A stretch of 64,000 nucleotides of DNA, taken from a virus. The first letter of the stretch is position 1. The number at the start of each line of letters is the position of its first letter. The position numbers were made by a program, and so were the translations under genes. Location: positions 1 to 64,000 of the IMG/VR virus record IMGVR_UViG_3300034200_001454. The stretch is one strand, 5' to 3'. This document shows, piece by piece, positions 51,199 to 57,788 of the stretch. The notes beneath the pieces were generated by a model. It did no database searches. It saw only the letters and a program-made list of their open reading frames with translations, and was not told the origin of the DNA.

Positions 51199-51901
51199 TT
51201 TCCTCGAATGTTTGAAACACTTCTTTAAAGAGAGGGCGAGCGAGAGTGCTCAAGGCTTGAGCGTAGCATTGAATTTCGCCTTGGGCATCGGGCTTGTCGC
51301 GCAATGACAGAAAATGCAAGAGGGCCTGCAAGCTACAGGTCCACGTGAACGACGTATATGTGCTCATTGGCATGATGCCACGAGCCTGCTCCTTGCTCAC
51401 GCCTAGCGTCAGAAGAGCCCTGTAAGCCTGCTTAGCCTGCTCTAGTGCCTTGGCGTATTCGATCATCGCCATTTGGTTCATAGAGGGCTCTAGAGGGCCG
51501 GCAGAGGCCTGCTTGTTGCTGGCGCTCTGCTGCCTGAACTCACGAGGCATGTAGTACGTCTCGTCATCCGCTTCGCAATAACGAAAGCTCTTTTCGTTCC
51601 AACCAAGCTGATCATTGGCAAACGTGCCACCAATGACATGTTTCCACCATTGACGAGCAATAAATAACGGAGCTTTCACTTGCCATTTAGTAACAACTCC
51701 CCTAAAGGGACTGGTGTGCTGATGCTTCACCAAATAGTTAAGAAGCTTTTGATCTTGATCAGTCCACTGAAAAGAGGCTTGATCGAAACTTTGCCGCGCA
51801 TCACAAACGATGTCAAGCGAAGTTCCCATCCAATCAATGAGCCTGACAAAGCTAATACCGTCACGGAGGGGATCAATGATTTGAAGAGGAGAGGAAGTCA
51901 T
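51182..51901 (-). CDS. thyX: FAD-dependent thymidylate synthase
   Basis: 239 residues from ATG 51901 (an upstream in-frame start at 51937 also exists). Makes dTMP from dUMP using FAD and folate. The family motif, normally RHRxxSxNExSxRY, is altered: RQWWKHVIGG at 83-92 then WNEKSFRY at 101-108, so the RHR core reads WKHV and about ten residues are inserted before NE. Other parts (RGVVTKWQVKAPLFIARQWW, YTSFTWTCSLQALLHFL) match ThyX. It overlaps DUF3310 downstream and a small gene upstream. Confidence 0.88.
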   Translation of the reverse strand: MTSSPLQIIDPLRDGISFVRLIDWMGTSLDIVCDARQSFDQASFQWTDQDQKLLNYLVKHQHTSPFRGVVTKWQVKAPLFIARQWWKHVIGGTFANDQLGWNEKSFRYCEADDETYYMPREFRQQSASNKQASAGPLEPSMNQMAMIEYAKALEQAKQAYRALLTLGVSKEQARGIMPMSTYTSFTWTCSLQALLHFLSLRDKPDAQGEIQCYAQALSTLARPLFKEVFQTFEENGNAF

Positions 51902-52202
51902 GAACCAGTAGGAAAGGGCGGAGCCTCTGGAAGCCAATAATAAGTGCCACCTTCGTTTCAGCGTGCCAAACGATGCGGGCTTTTGTTTGTCTTCCGTCTT
52001 TCACGATGGCAGCGATGGTGCCCAAGAGGCTCGTGGGCATCCAGCCAGCAGCCGTACATTGTACGTACACGACGGTTTGCCCAACTTCCCAAGTGTGGGA
52101 CACTGGCGTTTTCGGGAGGGCTCTGAAGGAAGCCGTACCAAGCTTTTCGGCCTTCCTTCCATCGTCCACTGCGTAAACAAACTGCTTGCCATTTCGCTGC
52201 AT
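51873..52202 (-). CDS. small hypothetical protein (109 aa)
   Basis: 109 residues, overlapping the thyX start by 29 bases. The middle (VGQTVVYVQCTAAGWMPTSL, IAAIVKDGRQTKARIVWH) looks like an SH3-like beta barrel. No family recognised. First gene of the thyX-DUF3310 unit and divergent from the 52233 gene. Confidence 0.5.
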   Translation of the reverse strand: MQRNGKQFVYAVDDGRKAEKLGTASFRALPKTPVSHTWEVGQTVVYVQCTAAGWMPTSLLGTIAAIVKDGRQTKARIVWHAETKVALIIGFQRLRPFLLVHDFLSSSNH

Positions 52203-52232
52203 CGCTAGGCTAAAGCAAACGACGGGAGCCCT

Positions 52233-52610
52233 ATGTCAAGAATGTTTTCCATTCCAGTAGCATTAAGCTACAACGGACGTGACTACATTGCTGAAATGGG
52301 GCCTTTTGAACGGAGCATGGAAAGGGACTTTGCCCTTGTCGCCAATAAGAAAGCACTGGACGAATGTAACGATATTGCAAAAATTAAAGAAGTGGCATGG
52401 AATATGATGCAAGGCTGGAGTAACATGCAAGATGCCACTGCTTCGCTCGTTAAGGAGAATCTTGAGCTGCGTCAAGCCATGCAAATCCAGCAAATGGACT
52501 TAGAAGCAGCAGATGCTTTGCTTGGGGAAGCTGGCGAAGCAATTAAGGCATTCTCAGAACAGCAGCAATCTTCTCAAGCCAGGCGATTTCTTTGGCCGTT
52601 TGGGAAGTAA
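52233..52610 (+). CDS. conserved hypothetical protein (125 aa)
   Basis: 125 residues. SIPVALSYNGRDYIAEMGPF, then RDFALVANKKALDECNDIAK, then a coiled coil (ATASLVKENLELRQAMQIQQ). I recognise the MGPFERSMERDFALV type as a conserved phage protein without known function. A lone plus-strand gene among minus-strand early genes. Its end overlaps the following nuclease gene by 68 bases in the opposite direction. Confidence 0.65.
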   Translation: MSRMFSIPVALSYNGRDYIAEMGPFERSMERDFALVANKKALDECNDIAKIKEVAWNMMQGWSNMQDATASLVKENLELRQAMQIQQMDLEAADALLGEAGEAIKAFSEQQQSSQARRFLWPFGK

Positions 52611-52905
52611 GCAAAAATACTTTCCAGCCGCATAGCATTGCTAGGTTAAACTTCCTAGCGTCTCGTTCATAGCCAGAGCCAGTAACATGACGGCCACGAT
52701 TAAAAGTGCCGCCTTGTATTTCAATGAGAGAGCGAGAAGGAAGATGTGCAAAATCTGCTCTGTAACGTTTTGAACGCTTGCTTTTTGTATAGCGCTCCTG
52801 AAAATCAGCTTCCCAAGCTTCTACATCGCTAAATTCCCGGATCAATGGAAGGTCGGGATAGTGAGCTTGCCAAAGCCCGAGAAACTGATCTTCGAGAGCG
52901 CTCAC
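52543..52905 (-). CDS. PD-(D/E)XK nuclease-like protein (120 aa)
   Basis: 120 residues. YRADFAHLPSRSLIEIQGGT supplies the D...ExQ-type catalytic pattern of small phage nucleases, followed by GRHVTGSGYERDARKFNLAM and a hydrophobic strand. It likely cuts DNA or acts as a Holliday-type resolvase. It lies between the dcd gene and the plus-strand conserved protein. Confidence 0.7.
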   Translation of the reverse strand: MSALEDQFLGLWQAHYPDLPLIREFSDVEAWEADFQERYTKSKRSKRYRADFAHLPSRSLIEIQGGTFNRGRHVTGSGYERDARKFNLAMLCGWKVFLLTSQTAKEIAWLEKIAAVLRMP

Positions 52906-52908
52906 AAG

Positions 52909-53496
52909 CTATACGGCAGCAAAAGCCACTTTAGCTTGCTGATTCTGGTATTTGCCATCGCCGTAGGCGCTAGCAACATCACCATCGAGCTTCATAAACA
53001 TAATTTGCACTATCCCTTCATTGGCATAGATGCGGCTTGGAAAAGCCAGGGGATTGACAATACAAATAGTGAGATGGCCAGACCAGCCAGGCTCAATTGG
53101 CGTAACGTTAATGATGGTCCCTTGACGTGCATACGTTGACTTCCCGTCTGTGATGCCCATCACATTGTTAGGCATCGAGATGCGCTCAAGGCTAACGCCA
53201 AGCGCGTAGGAAAAAGGCGGAAGCACGAAAAACGTGCTGCCATTTTCTTGACGAGGCTTCTGCTCTTCCATTAGCTCCGTATCAAAGCTTTTCACGTCAA
53301 GAGGGAAGTCCTTGCTGACGCTGTTGTCGATGACCATAAAACCTTCCGGGGAAAGGCGCAGGTCATATCCAGCATGAGACAGGCCATAAGACAATGCTTT
53401 CGTGCCATTGTCCAGCTCGCGACGCTTCTCTCCAGTGAAAGGAAAGATGATGTCGTTTTCAGCGAGAATGCTAATTTGCTTGTCGTTGAGAAGCAT
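52909..53496 (-). CDS. dcd: dCTP deaminase
   Basis: 195 residues. Converts dCTP to dUTP, feeding dTMP synthesis by ThyX. Family segments: LSHAGYDLRLSPEGFMV, ISMPNNVMGITDGKSTYARQ (catalytic Ser-containing region), VTPIEPGWSGHLTICIVN and GDGKYQNQQ at the C-terminus. Length matches bacterial Dcd. The only close upstream element is a terminator (53500-53522), so it may have its own promoter. Confidence 0.93.
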   Translation of the reverse strand: MLLNDKQISILAENDIIFPFTGEKRRELDNGTKALSYGLSHAGYDLRLSPEGFMVIDNSVSKDFPLDVKSFDTELMEEQKPRQENGSTFFVLPPFSYALGVSLERISMPNNVMGITDGKSTYARQGTIINVTPIEPGWSGHLTICIVNPLAFPSRIYANEGIVQIMFMKLDGDVASAYGDGKYQNQQAKVAFAAV

Positions 53497-53499
53497 GAA

Positions 53500-53522
53500 A
53501 GAAAAGGGGCGTTGCCGCCCCC
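53500..53522 (-). terminator. intrinsic terminator (minus strand)
   Basis: Read on the minus strand: GGGGCG (53516-53521 complement) loop GCAA and CGCCCC, then TTTTC. It lies between the SPFH-like gene and dcd. Confidence 0.7.
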
Positions 53523-53544
53523 AAGAAACAACGATGAAAAAACG

Positions 53545-53958
53545 TTACTTAACGCGTCCTGATTCAGAAATAGGCAGAGGAACAAGACCATCAGTGGGGA
53601 TGTACACAACAGTCTTTTCACCTTGCTTGCCCTCCTGATCTTGAAGCCCTGTGATATACAGATACTTCAAATACTCAGGATTACCTTTAAGGCTATCGCC
53701 AATGATTTTATTGGCTTTAGCCACGCCTTCGGCGCGTGCTACTTCAGCATCAGCTTCTAAAACTGCTGCTTCTTTTTTGGCTTTAGCTTCATACACCCTC
53801 ACTTGGCGAGTGGATTCAGCTTCCTGCAGCATCGCTTTGCCGTTTTGCGTTTTGCTATAGATGTTGTATTGAGGCCCAATCCAGAAGAGACTGGCAAGAC
53901 CAAACAATGCAACAACTAAGACAAGAACAACTTCGGCTGAACCGTTGTCTTTCCGCAT
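53545..53958 (-). CDS. membrane protein with SPFH/prohibitin-like C-terminus
   Basis: 137 residues. One transmembrane helix (SAEVVLVLVVALFGLASLFW, about residues 6-28), then a helical, Ala/Glu/Lys-rich coiled coil (VRVYEAKAKKEAAVLEADAE, ARAEGVAKANKIIGDSLKG) ending in a beta-like tail (KTVVYIPTDGLVPLP). The last part resembles C-terminal regions of stomatin/prohibitin-like proteins, but the SPFH core domain is missing. Function unknown; membrane localisation likely. Confidence 0.55.
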   Translation of the reverse strand: MRKDNGSAEVVLVLVVALFGLASLFWIGPQYNIYSKTQNGKAMLQEAESTRQVRVYEAKAKKEAAVLEADAEVARAEGVAKANKIIGDSLKGNPEYLKYLYITGLQDQEGKQGEKTVVYIPTDGLVPLPISESGRVK

Positions 53959-53967
53959 TGCTCAGGC

Positions 53968-54252
53968 TCAGAACAGATCGTCGTTAGACGAAGACGATGC
54001 GAAGCTGCTGCCTGCACTTTCGCCGTTCTGCCAGAAGGAAGAATAAGCTTTAGGGCTATTCTCCATCTTGTTGACGGTCACTTGTCCCTTGAAATGAGGA
54101 GCAGTGTCCTTGTCGCGCTTGTCGTTGTTCCACAGTGCCACGCGGAAGCTGTAGTTTCCTTGGGCATTGGGACCAGCCTTTTTGGCTGCATTCAGAATGT
54201 CGGGGGTGAGATCGACAGTGCCGCTGAAAACGGGAAGATTGCCAGAGGGCAT
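53968..54252 (-). CDS. SSB-like small protein with acidic C-terminal tip
   Basis: 94 residues. GTVDLTPDILNAAKKAGPNA, then NYSFRVALWNNDKRDKDTAP and HFKGQVTVNKM, then a Ser/Gly-rich linker and the tip SSSSNDDLF. The acidic DDLF end resembles the protein-interaction tip of single-stranded DNA-binding proteins. The beta-rich body could be an OB-fold, but this is inference. It lies among recombination genes, which fits. Confidence 0.5.
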   Translation of the reverse strand: MPSGNLPVFSGTVDLTPDILNAAKKAGPNAQGNYSFRVALWNNDKRDKDTAPHFKGQVTVNKMENSPKAYSSFWQNGESAGSSFASSSSNDDLF

Positions 54253-54323
54253 TTAGTGTTCCTCAGAAGGAGAGTGGTCGGCCCTGGAGGGGCTCTAGAA
54301 GCATAGCCGGTATGGACGAGAAG

Positions 54324-55124
54324 TCAAGCTCCGCGATCCATAGAAATGGTTAAGGGGCGTCCACCTGGATAGTGCTCAAGAAAGTACTGCTGCGTTTTCT
54401 GGGCCATGATGCCTGCCTGCATAGCAAGGTCAGTGCCATCAAGACTCACAATTTGAGCTTCCTGCCCTTCGCCCGTATCGGGATCGTAAATGGCGATGGC
54501 GCAATGAGCCTCATTGATTTCGATGCCGTACATTTGTTCAATGGCTTGGGAATAGGCTCCGAGCTGCATGCGGTAGTCGCCTAGCTGCGTATCAGGCTTC
54601 TGCTTGTAGCTTGTCTTCCAATCAAGCAGGGCAATGTTGCCATTGCCCATAGTGGCAAGCATATCAAAGGTGCCTGAATAGCCAGTTTCAGTGGAAGGAC
54701 AGTACCAAGCGATGGCACTTTCCACCAATAGAGGGCTGGCTACGCCAGTTAGGAAGCTAGCAATGCTGTCGAAATAAGGAACGAACGATGGATGGGAATC
54801 AAGGTGGCAGTTGATGTCCTCGCCATTCCAGAAATCCTCCAGCACTCCATGGAGCCAATTGCCACGTTCTACGGCAGAGCGTGTGCGACGATTGGCCTCT
54901 TCATTGCCTACTTTCTTGCGCCAGTTCATGAGCGCTGCAATCTTGCCAGGCGGCGAACACGCGCTCGCAATAGTCGTCACAGAGGGCAAAACAATGCCTT
55001 CTGGCGCATTTGGAAAACCGTTCAAAACGTAATTCCGTTTGCCGTTGAGCTGAATCCGATTGGGCTCGTAGCGGGGCAGAGAAGGCATCGAAAGGGCGTC
55101 GAGACATAGATCGTAACATGGCAC
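54324..55124 (-). CDS. RecB-like PD-(D/E)XK exonuclease
   Basis: 266 residues from GTG 55124 (TAGTG overlap with the preceding gene); ATG 55088 is an alternative. Motifs: GVAERGNWLHGVLEDFWNGE-like region, GYSGTFDMLA, then ALLDWKTSYK (catalytic D...DWK) and DYRMQLGAYSQAIEQ (Q-x3-Y). Family of phage exonucleases partnering annealing proteins. Together with the SSAP at 55859 it forms a recombination pair. Confidence 0.85.
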   Translation of the reverse strand: MPCYDLCLDALSMPSLPRYEPNRIQLNGKRNYVLNGFPNAPEGIVLPSVTTIASACSPPGKIAALMNWRKKVGNEEANRRTRSAVERGNWLHGVLEDFWNGEDINCHLDSHPSFVPYFDSIASFLTGVASPLLVESAIAWYCPSTETGYSGTFDMLATMGNGNIALLDWKTSYKQKPDTQLGDYRMQLGAYSQAIEQMYGIEINEAHCAIAIYDPDTGEGQEAQIVSLDGTDLAMQAGIMAQKTQQYFLEHYPGGRPLTISMDRGA

Positions 55125-55447
55125 TATTTTTCGTTCATGTCCCAGAAATACTCGCAGCCTTCTTCCGTATAAGGCGGCGTTGCAAAATAACTTTGGAAGC
55201 GATTAGCGGGCGCCATGTAACGCCAGCAATCTTCTTTGATAGGACATTCGTTGCCCTTACACATTGCAATATCAGGCATGAGAATAGTTCGTGCAGTTTG
55301 ATAAAGGAAAGTGCGATCAGCCAGAGGATGTTCAGCAATAGCGTGGAGAACAGCAGCAATACGACGGTCACTGCTAAGCGTATCGTCAGGAAAGCTCCAG
55401 AATGCTTCATGGCAGGCATTAATCAGCGTCCGTCTGTTCGTCAACAT
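55124..55447 (-). CDS. four-cysteine conserved protein (107 aa)
   Basis: 107 residues. CKGNECPIKEDCWRYMAP holds three cysteines (C-x4-C-x5-C type), and a fourth follows in EEGCEYFWD. QSYFATPPYTEEGCEYFW is conserved in tailed phages. The cysteines would bind Zn or an iron-sulfur cluster (inference). It is immediately upstream of the exonuclease and coupled to it by TAGTG. Confidence 0.7.
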   Translation of the reverse strand: MLTNRRTLINACHEAFWSFPDDTLSSDRRIAAVLHAIAEHPLADRTFLYQTARTILMPDIAMCKGNECPIKEDCWRYMAPANRFQSYFATPPYTEEGCEYFWDMNEK

Positions 55448-55670
55448 TTTTCAGCAAATCTGCAAACTCTTCTGCTTGTGCATTGAAAGCATCAACAATA
55501 AGAGAACGTGAATAGCCACAGCCCGTTAAATAACAAGTAAAGTCCTCGACAACTTCGTATATAGTTGCCTTGTAGCTAACCACTTCAATCTCAAAACTTG
55601 GATCGCCATGGCGATTGGTAATTGAATGTTTCCATGAATGTTTCCATGGAGAAAGGGAGGAATCGTTCAT
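55419..55670 (-). CDS. small hypothetical protein (83 aa)
   Basis: 83 residues, overlapping the next gene by 29 bases. Starts MNDSSLSPWKHSWKHSITNR with a duplicated WKHS produced by an 11-12 base tandem repeat. Middle is FEIEVVSYKATIYEVVEDFT. No family recognised. Its ATG overlaps the preceding peptide's stop. Confidence 0.55.
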   Translation of the reverse strand: MNDSSLSPWKHSWKHSITNRHGDPSFEIEVVSYKATIYEVVEDFTCYLTGCGYSRSLIVDAFNAQAEEFADLLKNVDEQTDAD

Positions 55671-55798
55671 GGTAGAACTAAGCTTGCAAGGAGCAAAATG
55701 AGCAAGGCCAGTGCCGTAGAGGCAACGGCAATTAATAGAAACAAGCCCAGCGGATCATCAGCCAAAAAGCTTGGGAGGAAGGCAATCAATTGGGGCAT
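55667..55798 (-). CDS. small transmembrane peptide (43 aa)
   Basis: 43 residues, with a long hydrophobic helix (LFLLIAVASTALALLILLLA). It precedes the 55670 gene with an ATGA overlap, supporting translation. No function assigned. Confidence 0.5.
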   Translation of the reverse strand: MPQLIAFLPSFLADDPLGLFLLIAVASTALALLILLLASLVLP

Positions 55799-55829
55799 GA
55801 TCTTCATCAAGGCAAATAGTTCCAGCGAA

Positions 55830-55848
55830 GGCCCGTGCAAAACGGGCC
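55830..55848 (-). terminator. stem-loop, possible weak terminator
   Basis: 7-bp stem GGCCCGT/ACGGGCC with a 5-base loop lies 11 bases after the SSAP stop. Only a short TT follows on the minus strand, so it may be a processing hairpin rather than a strong terminator. Confidence 0.45.
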
Positions 55849-55858
55849 GCCGCTAGAT

Positions 55859-56821
55859 CTATGGCTTTTTTGCAACAAAAGCCTTCATGGCTTCCACCAT
55901 TGCTTCTGTTGTATCACAAGCACGCACCAAGTCAATTTCCTTGGTCATTTCTGCTTTAGTGATAACAAGCTGTTCTTCCTTCGCCCATACGGTCATCATG
56001 GCTGCTGCCACATTGCCGAATTGTTGCCAAGTCTTCACTTCAGTGGCACGGGAGAGGCCAATGGCCTCTAGAGCAGCCTTGCCAAGCGCCATGCTTGCTT
56101 TCTCATCGGCATAGCCAAATGGATTGGCCTTGCAAATGGTGGTTAGAGCAGTTTTGGCATCAAATGCTTCATCACTGGCCCCTGTTGCAGCGGCGGGAGC
56201 ATTCCCTCCTTCTCCAGCAGGCTCAGAAGGAGCTTTAGTTCCCGTTGGCGCCTTGCTTGTCCGCGCTGCTTGCTTCGGAGCCTCCTGTTGGAGCGGGAGT
56301 TTGGCCTGTCCTTTTTCATCTTCTTTGGGGATGTCCTCTCCTGCATAGAGACGCAGGCCAAGGCCGGTGAAGGTGGCAATAGCCTTTACAGCAGCACGCT
56401 GGCAGTTGTCAGAAATGGCACGACCATCAAGCTCCTTGATGGAATTGTGCTTCCTGTCCATGATCGGGAAGATCAAAGCAACAGTACGACGGCAGCCATC
56501 AGTGAGGTAGGGACGGAGATAGTAAGCGCCTGGCGTGCCAAACACCACTTCTCCAATGGTCTTCTCTTCAAAGGCCACAAAATAAGTGGGGAAATGCTCC
56601 TTCAGATAGCGATAGGCAAAAGGCCAGGACAAATAGGACAAGCCTTTGTAGTCCTTCTCGATGTGAGGACCAATATCAGGCGTGTCGTAAGCAGCCTTAA
56701 AAGCTTCAGCACTAATCTCCAGCGGAGAGAAGATGCCGTTATAACGATCCATTGTGGCTTGCTTGGCAGGGTCCATGGAAGAAAAATCAGACGGGGAATA
56801 AAGCATAAATGAATGGTTCAT
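55859..56821 (-). CDS. single-strand annealing protein (DUF1071-like SSAP)
   Basis: 320 residues. YKGLSYLSWPFAYRYLKEHF, VFGTPGAYYLRPYLTDGCRR, DRKHNSIKELDGRAISDNCQ and LGLRLYAGEDIPKED match the DUF1071/Sak-type annealing protein family. It pairs complementary strands during phage recombination. The C-terminal third is Ala-rich and then helical (ALEAIGLSRATEVKTWQQFG). It precedes no other recombination protein directly but shares the minus-strand unit with the exonuclease and SSB-like gene. Confidence 0.85.
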   Translation of the reverse strand: MNHSFMLYSPSDFSSMDPAKQATMDRYNGIFSPLEISAEAFKAAYDTPDIGPHIEKDYKGLSYLSWPFAYRYLKEHFPTYFVAFEEKTIGEVVFGTPGAYYLRPYLTDGCRRTVALIFPIMDRKHNSIKELDGRAISDNCQRAAVKAIATFTGLGLRLYAGEDIPKEDEKGQAKLPLQQEAPKQAARTSKAPTGTKAPSEPAGEGGNAPAAATGASDEAFDAKTALTTICKANPFGYADEKASMALGKAALEAIGLSRATEVKTWQQFGNVAAAMMTVWAKEEQLVITKAEMTKEIDLVRACDTTEAMVEAMKAFVAKKP

Positions 56822-57081
56822 TGCTTGGAATGAGGAATGCTCATGTATTCGCCATACATGATTACGAAATCAACTGTCATTTCAGAGCCTTCATTCTTGG
56901 TGACGATGCTCTTACCAGGAAGAGGCCAATCGGCGATTGCACGAATGTCAGTGGGAAGTTCGTAATACTTAAAATTGAAGCCGTCATCAATGACGCCTTG
57001 CTCCCATAGGAGCTTCACTTCCTGATCGCCGTGCTCAAGGATAAATTCCTCGCAGGCAAGTTTAAGCTGAGAAACTTTCAT
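56818..57081 (-). CDS. hypothetical protein (87 aa)
   Basis: 87 residues, ATGA-type overlap with the SSAP gene. VSQLKLACEEFILEHGDQEV, then FVIMYGEYMSIPHSKQ. No family recognised. Part of the early operon. Confidence 0.6.
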   Translation of the reverse strand: MKVSQLKLACEEFILEHGDQEVKLLWEQGVIDDGFNFKYYELPTDIRAIADWPLPGKSIVTKNEGSEMTVDFVIMYGEYMSIPHSKQ

Positions 57082-57084
57082 TGA

Positions 57085-57330
57085 TCAGTCGTTGTTGTAA
57101 AACAGGACGGCATAGGCAGATTCTTTTTCGTCTACCTCTTGCTCTTCAATTGGCGTGCCGGGCAGGCCAGCATGCGGGCTGTTCATGATGCGCAAACCAA
57201 TAATTTTGTACAAACTTGCAATACCGTTGATGTCGCCGGCATCGTAAGTGCCTAGCGCTCCAATTTCAATGTCACCATATTTAATGATTGCTTTTTCAAG
57301 CTGCCTCATTAAGTCAGAAAGCTTCATCAT
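57085..57330 (-). CDS. hypothetical protein (81 aa)
   Basis: 81 residues from MMKLSDLMRQLEKAIIKYGD (ATG 57330, alternative 57327). An upstream in-frame start would read through the neighbouring RHH gene and is not used. DIEIGALGTYDAGDINGIA and IGLRIMNSPHAGLPGTPIEE. No family recognised. Confidence 0.55.
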   Translation of the reverse strand: MMKLSDLMRQLEKAIIKYGDIEIGALGTYDAGDINGIASLYKIIGLRIMNSPHAGLPGTPIEEQEVDEKESAYAVLFYNND

Positions 57331-57556
57331 GTTCTGGGGAGTCAATGGAAGATGTGGAATAGTCTTCAATGAGATCAAAGGCACCGTTGGCAAGAGTGGC
57401 ACTGCCCTCCCAAATTGGCGTGGAACGAACAAGGCGTTCTAGGGTTTCGCTGAGGCTCAATCGAGCTTCATGGGCGATGTTGCCAAGATGGGCGTAGGCA
57501 GTGTCAGTTAAGCTGAAATGCCGGCCCTTTTTCAGCTCTTTGTTACCGTTTGTCAT
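57314..57556 (-). CDS. RHH/CopG-like DNA-binding protein (80 aa)
   Basis: 80 residues from ATG 57556. KKGRHFSLTDTAYAHLGNIA and EARLSLSETLERLVRSTPIW fit a ribbon-helix-helix regulator resembling small cyanobacterial proteins, with an extended acidic tail. It would bind DNA as a dimer. Overlaps the start of the 57085 gene by 17 bases. Regulation of the early operon is a plausible role. Confidence 0.65.
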   Translation of the reverse strand: MTNGNKELKKGRHFSLTDTAYAHLGNIAHEARLSLSETLERLVRSTPIWEGSATLANGAFDLIEDYSTSSIDSPEHDEAF

Positions 57557-57620
57557 AAAACAGGGGGGCAAGCAGGTAGCCAATTGAAAAGCCGATAAGG
57601 CCGGCTAGCCAGAGTTCCAT
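57543..57620 (-). CDS. 25-aa membrane peptide
   Basis: 25 residues: MELWLAGLIGFSIGYLLAPL then FYDKR, a single membrane helix with a charged end. Overlaps the RHH start by 14 bases. A longer in-frame reading from 57839 extends across the divergent primase start and looks unlikely. Very short; tentative. Confidence 0.35.
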   Translation of the reverse strand: MELWLAGLIGFSIGYLLAPLFYDKR

Positions 57621-57788
57621 GAACAAGAGGCATCGGGAACATGGCCAGACTAGCCATAGTTTTGAGCCCTGCCAACCACCTAAGCCATTGCTTTCACTGA
57701 TGGTTTGTTTCGCTTTGTATTGCTTTGGCTTATAGGGCTGCTGCTTCTTGATTTCCTTGCTACAACGGGAGCGATTCCACCACTTTCC
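57621..57788. promoter_or_regulatory. divergent region between early operon and primase-helicase
   Basis: 168 bases separating the minus-strand operon from the plus-strand primase-helicase gene. TTATAG (57730-57735) lies 18-19 bases after TTGTTT (57707) and could be a plus-strand promoter. No strong minus-strand consensus is seen. Early promoters are expected here. Confidence 0.35.
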
